A DNA stretch of 10,848 nt. Source: Discostella pseudostelligera. Taxonomy: Eukaryota; Bacillariophyta; Thalassiosirophyceae; Thalassiosirales; Thalassiosiraceae. Under the pieces are notes generated by a model, which had not been told where the DNA came from, searched no databases, and saw only the letters and a list, made by a program, of their open reading frames with translations. This document shows positions 1-6,761 of this stretch, one piece after another. The DNA lies in NCBI GenBank assembly GCA_036940085.1, contig JALLBK010000545.1, positions 1 to 10,848 of the forward strand. The letters run 5' to 3'. Each line of letters starts with the position of its first letter. Positions within the stretch are counted from its first letter, which is position 1. Made by a program: the position numbers and the translations under genes.

Positions 1-220
1 ATCGCTCGCTTATTATGCATAACGATCCATTTCCCAAAAAAGCGGTAACATTGATGTTGGCACAAGTGACGACAGCCGCCGACGCCATAGCAACATCAAC
101 AACAATGATGACATCATCACCACAATCGATGGCAATAATGATAATGAGGGCAATCAGTACATCAACGGCATCAACAACAGCTTCGAGCAAAGAAGCAGAA
201 ATCATTTCATCCCATTGAAA
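1..220. other. Upstream region of the bestrophin gene, with a possible upstream ORF
   Basis: This stretch precedes the first in-frame ATG of the bestrophin gene. It is rich in CAA/ATC/ATG triplets, like much of the window. A 67-codon ATG-initiated frame (15-218) stops 2 bases before the bestrophin ATG and has only Thr/Ser/Met/Ala-rich low-complexity content. It could be an upstream ORF in the 5' UTR or pure chance. The bestrophin frame itself stays open back to a TAA at 20-22 but has no ATG before 221, so I see no reason for a longer protein unless an upstream exon lies outside the window. Confidence 0.35.
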
Positions 221-3121
221 ATGAAGAAGCATAAGACTACTACGATGATGATTTGCATCTCATTCATTTATTTGAATAATCAAACCACCACTTCAACTGC
301 AACTGCATTTTGCATTGTCTCTTCTCTGCGCATCCCACCTCTCGCATCCCATCAAATGAGGCATCATCATCCATCGCCATTGGCACCATCATCATCGTCG
401 TCTTCTTTGAATCAGCATCACTGGCGAGTAGGTGCAAAATCAAAATCGACAATTATTCTTTACCAAAGTTCGGTTCCCAACAGCAGCAGTAGCGGCATTA
501 GTAGTAGCATTAATGGTAATTCATCATCATCCCACCTTTCGCCGCCACCAATGGGTGTGGCAGATGTCTACTTGAGAGATCTTGGCAATAGCAGCAAGAA
601 CAACAATAATGATGTAATAAATGGTGATGGTGCTAGCAGTAGCAGTAGTGTCAATGGAGACGAGGCAGTAGTAGTGGGGGCAGAAAAATCAACAACTTCT
701 TTGTCAGATGAAGTGATTGGCAATGATGATAACAACATTGATAATAATATAGATGATTTTGTTGATGGAACGATGACAATTATTCATCATGAGGACAAGG
801 ATATGGAGGGTGTAGAGGTGGACCATCATCATCATCAACAACAACAGCAGCAGCAGCAGCCACTAGATGCAGCACAAGAAGTTGTTGAGACATCAACAAA
901 CAATCAGGATGACAATACTAAAGATGACGAGAACAACAATGAACATGCGGAGACCGAAACTAAATTTTATAGTCTATGGCAACGACGGCCTGGGAGCGGA
1001 AGGGGGGAGCAGAATCAGGGCAATACTGACGATGAGGATGTGCCATCGTCAGAGAGCAACAACAGCAACAAACACAAGCTCAACTCTTCGCGGGGGGGGG
1101 AATCAGAGGAACAAGAGGCGGCAGCAAGGATATGGCGTGAATGGATGATATCTGGACGAAAAGTTCGTGGTGATAATAATAGAATGGTGGAGACTTCCGC
1201 GTTGGAAGGAGTAGCATCTGTGGAGTCATCATCGTCCGCGCTGTCAAGCGAGAGTGGTGTTGGCGGTGATATCAGCACCAATGATATAGCTACAGATCTC
1301 GAAATGGCGACGGCAACTGTGAGCACTGCTAGTGGCGATGATGTGGAAGTCTCCAAAGACAATGGAAGCGACGAAAAACTCTCCCCCACCTCACCATCAT
1401 CTACTGCCGCAGTACCCAATGGGGAGGAGAATAGTAACTCAACGGTGGTAATGACCACAACTACCACAACATCGTTGTCGAACTCATCGTCTACGAATCA
1501 TAACGAAGTTTATAGCGTCGAAGATAAAGAGGCTTCCGCTATGGGACGGGTGGGGTGGGGGATGAACTTGTTCCCTAACAACAAGTCATCGTCATTGAAA
1601 GGAGGGAAGTCTTTGAGGGAAGTGTTTGGGAAGGAAATCATGGACAAGACTGTATCGATGATGACAATGAGACAGCAGAAGAAAAAGAAGACGATAACAG
1701 CAACAATCAAGGAAAATGAGAACAAAAGTAGCAGCACCAGTTCAATTGAACGACGACGAGAGCAACTACGTGAACCTGGACGAATATCGGCGTGCGATTG
1801 GCGACAAAACATTATTAATTTACCCAGTTCGACAATATTACGTGATGTGCGAAATCCCGTAACTTGGGTGTTCCTTTGGGCGACATTGTGGAGCATCATG
1901 TACGAGTGCCTTAAACGGTTGGCAGAAGCATCCTCGGCGGCGATGGCATTGTCGTCCGGAGGAGGTGGTAGGGCGGCTCTTGCTTCCACTTCTACGGGAT
2001 TGGGACCGTATGCGGCGGCGCGGTGGCTGAATGCGGCGGCCTGGTCGGCAAAGCATATGTGTTTACCAACTGTCCAGCACACAATGATGGTCAGCGCCGT
2101 GAGTTTGCTTCTTGTCTTTCGCACCAACTCAGCCTATCAGAGATTTGCCGAGGGAAGAAAGATATGGAATGACATTGTAGACACCGCACGCGATTTCAGT
2201 CGAATGATCAAGCTATACGAGTTTGCTATCGGGACATCAAAATGTCGTCGTATCAACAGCCTACTTGCCTCCTTCCCATATCTGTTACGACATCGCATCC
2301 GCCCATCTCTCATGACGTTCTACCGCGTTAATGATTCGAACGTCGAGCGTGATCCCGAACATTCTCTCCTACTATATCCAGACGAATCTCTTCGAGATAC
2401 AGATCCAGAGTTGATCGCGCTGGCAAAAGACGAAGAAGAAACTGGCTTCATTCGGCGAAAAACACGTGAGCTGTGTTGGGTCGACAGGAGGACATTGCCA
2501 TGGAAACTAATTCCTGGATCGGCATTGGAATTGTGTGCCAGGGCTCAAAATCGTCCGCTGTGGGTGTGTGATCGGATGGCGAAGGAGTTGGCTGTTGTGG
2601 AGGATTCAACGACCAAGTTCACCAACCGAGAACGAATGGCGCTAATCGGGTACGTCGACAAACTGTCTAGATCGATTGGGGCCTGTGAGAGGATTCATCA
2701 AACGGCCGTTCCAATGAATTATGCTCGACATGCGTTGAGGAGCCTAACCGTGTGGCTATGGACCTTACCATTTGTTCTAGTTAAGGATTTGGGATTGCTC
2801 ACTGGACCAGTGGTGGCGGTTCTTTCTTGGATATTGTTTGGGATTTACGAAATCGGAAGTAGGATTGAAGATCCATTTCAAGGATCATTGCGATTGAGTG
2901 TTTATTGCGATGCTATTCGTAGAGATGTCCTTGCCGATGCCATTGCTCGAGATACTGCATTCATCTTGGAAGACGAAGGCAAATCTACCTCAGAGAAGGA
3001 AGGCGGAGATGATGCAATCTTCGAGTTGGACAGTGAGAGCGAAGAGTATGACGGAGACGATATACCTCCGAAGAAGAAAAAGCAGAAGATGTGGTCATTC
3101 CCAGGAGACATACGCTTATGA
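221..3121 (+). CDS. Bestrophin-family anion channel with a very long low-complexity N-terminus (966 aa)
   Basis: Bestrophins form pentameric anion channels; green-algal thylakoid members (Chlamydomonas BST1-3) are thought to carry bicarbonate. The family match lies in the C-terminal part. RDVRNPVTWVFLWATLW (residues 541-557) opens the first membrane segment. A second follows from residue 621, continuing into RTNSAYQRFAEGRKIWND, a strongly family-like stretch. VPMNYARH (830-837) precedes two more hydrophobic segments, and IEDPF (882-886) is the usual post-membrane motif. Residues 1-30 look like a signal peptide (hydrophobic core 9-18) ending TATA|F, an ASAFAP-like diatom plastid site. Residues 40 to about 530 are Ser/Asn/Asp-rich with H4 and Q8 runs. 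The tail is acidic, then lysine-rich, and ends with tandem stops TGA-TAA. The start at 221 is the first in-frame ATG. No intron is needed. Family assignment is firm; plastid location and substrate are inferred. Confidence 0.9.
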   Translation: MKKHKTTTMMICISFIYLNNQTTTSTATAFCIVSSLRIPPLASHQMRHHHPSPLAPSSSSSSLNQHHWRVGAKSKSTIILYQSSVPNSSSSGISSSINGNSSSSHLSPPPMGVADVYLRDLGNSSKNNNNDVINGDGASSSSSVNGDEAVVVGAEKSTTSLSDEVIGNDDNNIDNNIDDFVDGTMTIIHHEDKDMEGVEVDHHHHQQQQQQQQPLDAAQEVVETSTNNQDDNTKDDENNNEHAETETKFYSLWQRRPGSGRGEQNQGNTDDEDVPSSESNNSNKHKLNSSRGGESEEQEAAARIWREWMISGRKVRGDNNRMVETSALEGVASVESSSSALSSESGVGGDISTNDIATDLEMATATVSTASGDDVEVSKDNGSDEKLSPTSPSSTAAVPNGEENSNSTVVMTTTTTTSLSNSSSTNHNEVYSVEDKEASAMGRVGWGMNLFPNNKSSSLKGGKSLREVFGKEIMDKTVSMMTMRQQKKKKTITATIKENENKSSSTSSIERRREQLREPGRISACDWRQNIINLPSSTILRDVRNPVTWVFLWATLWSIMYECLKRLAEASSAAMALSSGGGGRAALASTSTGLGPYAAARWLNAAAWSAKHMCLPTVQHTMMVSAVSLLLVFRTNSAYQRFAEGRKIWNDIVDTARDFSRMIKLYEFAIGTSKCRRINSLLASFPYLLRHRIRPSLMTFYRVNDSNVERDPEHSLLLYPDESLRDTDPELIALAKDEEETGFIRRKTRELCWVDRRTLPWKLIPGSALELCARAQNRPLWVCDRMAKELAVVEDSTTKFTNRERMALIGYVDKLSRSIGACERIHQTAVPMNYARHALRSLTVWLWTLPFVLVKDLGLLTGPVVAVLSWILFGIYEIGSRIEDPFQGSLRLSVYCDAIRRDVLADAIARDTAFILEDEGKSTSEKEGGDDAIFELDSESEEYDGDDIPPKKKKQKMWSFPGDIRL
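824..859 (+). repeat. In-frame CAT/CAA/CAG triplet run encoding His4-Gln8
   Basis: Four CAT codons (824-835) are followed by three CAA and five CAG codons (836-859). The run lies in the predicted disordered N-terminal region of the bestrophin-like protein. Mixed CAA/CAG use suggests an older tract rather than a freshly expanded pure repeat. Confidence 0.9.
1092..1100 (+). repeat. G9 homopolymer inside the bestrophin coding frame
   Basis: Nine consecutive G sit inside the bestrophin ORF and the reading frame stays open through them. This is a useful control: a nine-base homopolymer is in frame here, whereas the MATH-BTB copy downstream loses its frame at runs of two to four bases. Confidence 0.85.
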
Positions 3122-3134
3122 TAAGCAAATGGAT
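3122..3134. other. 13-bp convergent intergenic gap
   Basis: The TGA of the bestrophin gene (3119-3121) and the TAG of the minus-strand gene (3135-3137) are 13 bp apart. The two 3' UTRs must overlap each other or the neighbouring coding sequence. Confidence 0.85.
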
Positions 3135-5513
3135 CTACCTTTCATCGGTGTCTGTTTCCACATTATTATCACCCATGCTTGAATTCAGTGTTGCCTCCTC
3201 TAGCTCCGATATCAAACCAACAACTTCTTCATCCTGTGGCAGCAGGCTTTGCGACGCATTCATGTTGCCATCACCAGGCGGCATCTGTAATCGATCACTC
3301 TTATCCTTGTTCAACTGCATGGCGCGTTGGATAATCTTCAAAGTCGATTCTTCCCCTTCATCATCGTCATCATCATCATACGTAACCTCCCTCTCCAATG
3401 CTTCCATTGCCTGTTGTATCCGCTCGAGCGCTCCCGCATCCTTTCGTTGACTCGCAACCTTCCACGCCGAAAGTAGCTTCTGCTGCATGGCTTGCTGTTC
3501 CAAAGTTAATGGTTTGGTTTTGCGACGACGTTGTTCATTTACACTGCCGTCATTCGTATTGGTCGTGCCTACACCAATATCACTCCCTCCACTATCCCGT
3601 TTCAACAATCCCCGTTGGCCCTCTTCCCGTATTTGACTCAATGGACGGTAAAATGGCAGCCCCTGACTTTGGATGACTTTATCAATATTGTTATCGACGT
3701 CATTATTTTTCATCGCTCTGTCGTCAAGAGGAGGTAATACCCAGCAATACTTCGTCCTCGCACCAATACTGTCGTCATCATTCTTCTTTATCGCATCTTG
3801 GTGCTGTTGCATATCTGCAAATTTCTGCAGGAAGCCATTCGAAACCGTTAAAGTGGGAACACTGCTGCTACTATTCAAACCACCCCGTCCGCCAGACGAC
3901 TTGATACTGTATCGTTGAAACAGCGCAAGTGAAAGAAACGACGCCGATGATTCGACATTATAATTGTGAGATAATTCTTGTAGCAACTCATTGGAGATTT
4001 CGACTAGCCTTGCTTCCACTTGATGTTGTGCCGACTGCTGTGTCGATTGCTGCTCCCGCACTGTTGGTGTTGGAATGGCAAACAGTGGAATTTCCAACAT
4101 TTTCGAGCCGTCGTCGACGGAACATTCCAAGGTGAATTGTATCGGAACTCGTCCAATGGTCGCAGTTATTGCATCACCAGTAGTGGTAGTACTACTACGA
4201 TCCACCTCGATGCCAACATTCTCTCCCACCGCCATCATCACCTCTTGCATTCGTACCCCACGCAACCACACACGTGGCAATTGAACCTTCGATCGTTGTC
4301 TTGGCGATGCCTCCAAGTAGCTAGCACTCGCACTACTACCGCTGAGAATGTTGTTTCTTTCGGGAGGCAATGTAGTACGAACCATGGCACGAATGTAATC
4401 TAAGGCATCTTGGAATTCATTCCTATATTTGTCTGCACTTGTGGTTGTCATGGCATCGTCGTTGTTGCTATCATTAAGACCCAATTCATCCTCCACTACG
4501 ACCAGGTTGCCATTCTCCATTCCTGCTCCTCCTTCTTCACTAGGACTACTCTCCTCTTCCTCCTCCAACAATAAGAAAGCATACCAAACACAAACCAAAC
4601 TCAATATATCTGGAGGCAATACTGGCGTGGCCATATCCACACCATTTAATAATTGTAGGTAGGTTAATGCCTCTGGCGATGACACTGATGTTTGATCCAT
4701 GTTATTGTTCAATCGGAATAATTCTGGTAGTTGAGGCAATTCGATGCTGCTGCTGTTGCTGCTGACGTTGTCCTCAACGTTAGCAGAGATGGGTGCATCT
4801 TGTAAAGGAGCTGAAGTGAGTAAGATGGGAAATGTTAGGCCGGATGTAGCTGCACTTTCCTTGTCACCAACATCGACATTTACACCACCATCATCATCAT
4901 TGTCATGAACGCCACCAACGCCAACCGCAGCATTATTGTTTGAATCGAACTCAGACTGAAGTAGGACAAGAAATCCTTGCGGTGAGACGGATACACCCGC
5001 CACATTGGCATTATGAAATCTATCTATCTCGTCATCACTATACTCAGAGCTTCTACTACTACTGCTACGGGAAGAGTAGAGAGTGGTAGAAGTCGACGTC
5101 GATGGTGACACGTGGTAGATTGAAGATGAGGTCATCAACTTTGATGATGCCACCTCACCCCATTTTATCTTGTTTGTATTGCCTCTGCTACTAATAATTC
5201 CAACGGTGGGTTTGGAGAACATGTTGTGTTGAAGACACGCACCCATGCAGCATAACGATGATGATGATCGTTGTTGATGCAGCGGTCTACCAAAACAAGC
5301 CGACGACGTCTTTGATGCTGAAGCCGCCGCATCAGTTCCTCCCATTGCTCCCCCCCGATGTCTTTGCAGTCGAGACGACGCGAGAAACGCAGTTAATGGA
5401 AAATCGATGGCGACATTCTTGCTCTTGGTAGCATATTGACGAGATGAACAATATGGGAGCAGTACGATGAGTAGTGATAGTGATAGTGGTAGTGCCACCA
5501 TGACGGAGTTCAT
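3135..5513 (-). CDS. Conserved-looking protein of unknown function with a signal peptide (792 aa)
   Basis: I do not recognise this protein. The first ATG is at 5513; a frame opening at 5519 would need a GTG start. Residues 1-22 (MNSVMVALPLSLSLLIVLLPYC) form a clear hydrophobic signal peptide or anchor, followed by a Ser-rich, basic stretch with LTAFLASSRLQRHRGG that would suit a plastid transit region. Residues 50-165 are low complexity. The likely folded core starts at NANVAGVSVSPQGFLVLL (168-185) and continues with FPILLTSAPLQDAP (228-241) and SPEALTYLQLLNGVD (279-293), followed by PPDILSLV. It resumes at 410-490 (QLPRVWLRGVRMQEVMMAVG). Near the C-terminus, LEQQAMQQKLLSAW onward (671-710) looks helical or coiled-coil and is followed by a D6 run and more helix. 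Acidic inserts interrupt the core. The frame is intact over 2.4 kb without introns. A plastid role is inferred only from the N-terminus. Confidence 0.75.
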   Translation of the reverse strand: MNSVMVALPLSLSLLIVLLPYCSSRQYATKSKNVAIDFPLTAFLASSRLQRHRGGAMGGTDAAASASKTSSACFGRPLHQQRSSSSLCCMGACLQHNMFSKPTVGIISSRGNTNKIKWGEVASSKLMTSSSIYHVSPSTSTSTTLYSSRSSSSRSSEYSDDEIDRFHNANVAGVSVSPQGFLVLLQSEFDSNNNAAVGVGGVHDNDDDGGVNVDVGDKESAATSGLTFPILLTSAPLQDAPISANVEDNVSSNSSSIELPQLPELFRLNNNMDQTSVSSPEALTYLQLLNGVDMATPVLPPDILSLVCVWYAFLLLEEEEESSPSEEGGAGMENGNLVVVEDELGLNDSNNDDAMTTTSADKYRNEFQDALDYIRAMVRTTLPPERNNILSGSSASASYLEASPRQRSKVQLPRVWLRGVRMQEVMMAVGENVGIEVDRSSTTTTGDAITATIGRVPIQFTLECSVDDGSKMLEIPLFAIPTPTVREQQSTQQSAQHQVEARLVEISNELLQELSHNYNVESSASFLSLALFQRYSIKSSGGRGGLNSSSSVPTLTVSNGFLQKFADMQQHQDAIKKNDDDSIGARTKYCWVLPPLDDRAMKNNDVDNNIDKVIQSQGLPFYRPLSQIREEGQRGLLKRDSGGSDIGVGTTNTNDGSVNEQRRRKTKPLTLEQQAMQQKLLSAWKVASQRKDAGALERIQQAMEALEREVTYDDDDDDEGEESTLKIIQRAMQLNKDKSDRLQMPPGDGNMNASQSLLPQDEEVVGLISELEEATLNSSMGDNNVETDTDER

Positions 5514-5574
5514 TGTCACCTTAGGGCACCTTCTGTTTTACGACCTCCGACGGTCGCTATTGCATACACCTGTC

Positions 5575-5582
5575 TTCCCGCC
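5575..5582 (+). promoter_or_regulatory. E2F-like motif, one mismatch
   Basis: CTTCCCGCC differs from the E2F/DP consensus TTTSSCGC at its first T. It lies about 60 bp upstream of the ATG of the 792-aa minus-strand gene. It is weak alone and listed because two exact matches lie nearby. Confidence 0.2.
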
Positions 5583-5633
5583 AATTTCTCCACATCTTTT
5601 ATCGCCACATATCGCTCTATTATCGCCAGACAA

Positions 5634-5643
5634 TTTTCCCGCC
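5634..5643 (+). promoter_or_regulatory. E2F-like motif TTTTCCCGCC
   Basis: This is an exact match to the E2F/DP core TTTCCCGC, about 120 bp upstream of the minus-strand ATG at 5513. E2F sites are used by cell-cycle genes across eukaryotes. Use here is inferred from sequence alone. Confidence 0.3.
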
Positions 5644-5761
5644 ATTTTTGCCGCTCTTTCTTCACGCCATTTTCACCAGTACTGGTACTCTACCTTCTCG
5701 CTCGTCGGCATTGGCTGGGCATCGGCATCAGTAGCCCATTCGACATTCGACAATAATATTA

Positions 5762-5770
5762 TTTCCCGCG
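5762..5770 (+). promoter_or_regulatory. E2F-like motif TTTCCCGCG
   Basis: This is a second exact match to the TTTSSCGC core in the same intergenic region, about 250 bp upstream of the 792-aa gene and 77 bp upstream of the degenerate MATH copy. It could serve either one, or neither. Confidence 0.25.
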
Positions 5771-5846
5771 TCCCATCAACTCAGCATTATCTAGCATTAG
5801 TAGCACTAGATCATCGTTGATCATCGTCATCTCGAAATTTTTTGCG

Positions 5847-6180
5847 ATGTCGATCCATGGCATGGGCACAATGACAATGAAGGTCGTCATGATGTGGTAG
5901 CTCATGTTGGTACACCGTCATCTTTTTGTAAAGATAGGGTCACAAATGTGTAGTCCATGGCTTTGCAGAATTGCCTGAAGTTAGAAGAAAATGTGTACCA
6001 TAGCTACCTATGAGTGAGGCTTTGACAATGTACCCATGGCCTCGCCAGTTAGTTTTGCTCGAGCAGTTGTCAAGGTCGAATTTGGCTTCATTATCAAAGA
6101 TATCACAGCGAAAACAGCGGGTTTGCTGAAAAAGCAGGAGCTGTTAACGATTGTGTTAAGCCAAGAGAAAGACATTGCCG
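5847..6180 (+). pseudogene. Degenerate partial MATH-domain copy (upstream tandem relative)
   Basis: This segment is recognisably related to the MATH part of the copy at 6762-7987. The ATG at 5847 begins MSIHGMGT, matching MLIHSKGT downstream. GRHDVVAHVGTPS (5882-5920) and HGFAELPEVRRK (5956-5991) match GRHNAVVHVGTPS and HGFADLPEARGK. VVKVEFGFIIKD (about 6066-6101) matches VVKVNFDFGIKD. The copy is broken in four ways: one base is missing near 5880, a 26-nt GT...AG insertion lies at 5928-5953, a TAG follows at 6001, and the central MATH strand region is absent. No BTB part is visible downstream. After about 6165 the frame runs into an acidic Asp/Glu stretch unlike the other copy. I read it as a decayed tandem duplicate; expression of fragments cannot be excluded. 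Confidence 0.65.
5928..5953 (+). other. 26-nt GT...AG insertion relative to the downstream MATH copy
   Basis: The insertion starts GTAAAG, ends GTGTAG and contains an in-frame TAG. Removing exactly these 26 bases joins PSSF to FHGFAE, with the same length and phase as PSLYFHGFAD in the downstream copy. It has the form of a very short intron but could be an ordinary indel. Confidence 0.4.
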
Positions 6181-6761
6181 AAGACGACGGGGATGAAAAG
6201 GAAGACGATGATGAAGAGGAAGACGAGTACAATAGTTGCATCATCAACATCACCAAATCACCAAATCAATCCGATGACCACAATCACAATCACAATCTAC
6301 GCTTACACATGCACTCTTTCCACAATGTCTCCATTGTCAACAGCAGTTTGCCAATTTCTATCCGGGATGTTGTGAATGGATCAATAGCGACGCAATAGCA
6401 AGACGTCGAAGACCAAGAAAGCAACTCCTACCCACAATCATGCTATGATTCATCCAACGCATGGAAGAATGAAACAGCCGGGTTTGGCGTTGAATGGAGA
6501 AATCGATTCATTTGGAACATGATCATCTATTCTATTTTGAGAAACAATCATCCGACTGGCCGGAAACTCCTTGAAAGAGTATCAGATCATGTGCAATCCT
6601 GGCAGGGAAGGCTATTATTAACAACAAACTTTCACGTCGTTCCACCACATCGCCCTCATCACCACTCATCACCATCGGGCCGGCTGCGTCTATTCATTCT
6701 GTCTCTAGGGAGAGAGTTGGCTCGCCATCATCATCATAATTATTGTCGGCACTACTTTGCA
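6174..6761. other. Low-complexity and intergenic stretch between the two MATH copies
   Basis: From 6174 to about 6230 a purine-rich GAN-repeat tract encodes Asp/Glu runs in the frame continuing from the degenerate MATH copy. From 6251 to 6297 there are short tandem repeats (CACCAAAT twice, CACAAT three times). From about 6300 to 6761 I see no supported gene. Frames there are His/Ser/Arg-rich and lack any family motif. The last few hundred bases are the likely promoter and 5' UTR of the copy starting at 6762, including a CATCATCAT run near 6725-6737. Confidence 0.4.
6251..6297 (+). repeat. Short tandem repeats (CACCAAAT)2 and (CACAAT)3
   Basis: Two CACCAAAT units around 6251-6266 and three CACAAT-type units at 6279-6296 are read directly in the sequence. 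No function is evident. Confidence 0.6.

Larger units (their letters stand above)
5514..5846. other. Intergenic region, probable promoter of the minus-strand gene
   Basis: No convincing coding sequence lies here; the frame open on the plus strand (5467-5820) lacks any recognisable motif. The stretch separates the divergent 792-aa gene and the degenerate MATH copy. It holds three E2F-like TTCCCGC motifs, several ATCGCC repeats near 5600-5626, and a 12-bp perfect palindrome at 5675-5686. It is the natural place for the promoter of the minus-strand gene. Confidence 0.5.

Noticed and set aside
15..218. 67-codon frame just before the bestrophin start
   Set aside because: It is only Thr/Ser/Met-rich low complexity. 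It is kept as a possible upstream ORF, not as a gene.
1015..1467. 150-codon antisense frame rich in Ser/Leu/Val
   Set aside because: It mirrors the Ser/Asp-rich low-complexity codons of the bestrophin N-terminus, so it is a compositional shadow.
1510..2127. 205-codon open frame antisense to the bestrophin gene
   Set aside because: It lies wholly opposite a clear bestrophin coding region and has no recognisable motif. Triplet-biased sequence often leaves the opposite strand open.
5675..5686. 12-bp perfect palindrome ACCAGTACTGGT
   Set aside because: Two or three such palindromes are expected by chance in a window of this size, and no second copy was seen.
6519..6761. N-terminal extension of the MATH-BTB frame to an ATG at 6519
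   Set aside because: The extra 81 codons are His/Arg-rich without family similarity, and the upstream copy also begins at the ATG equivalent to 6762.
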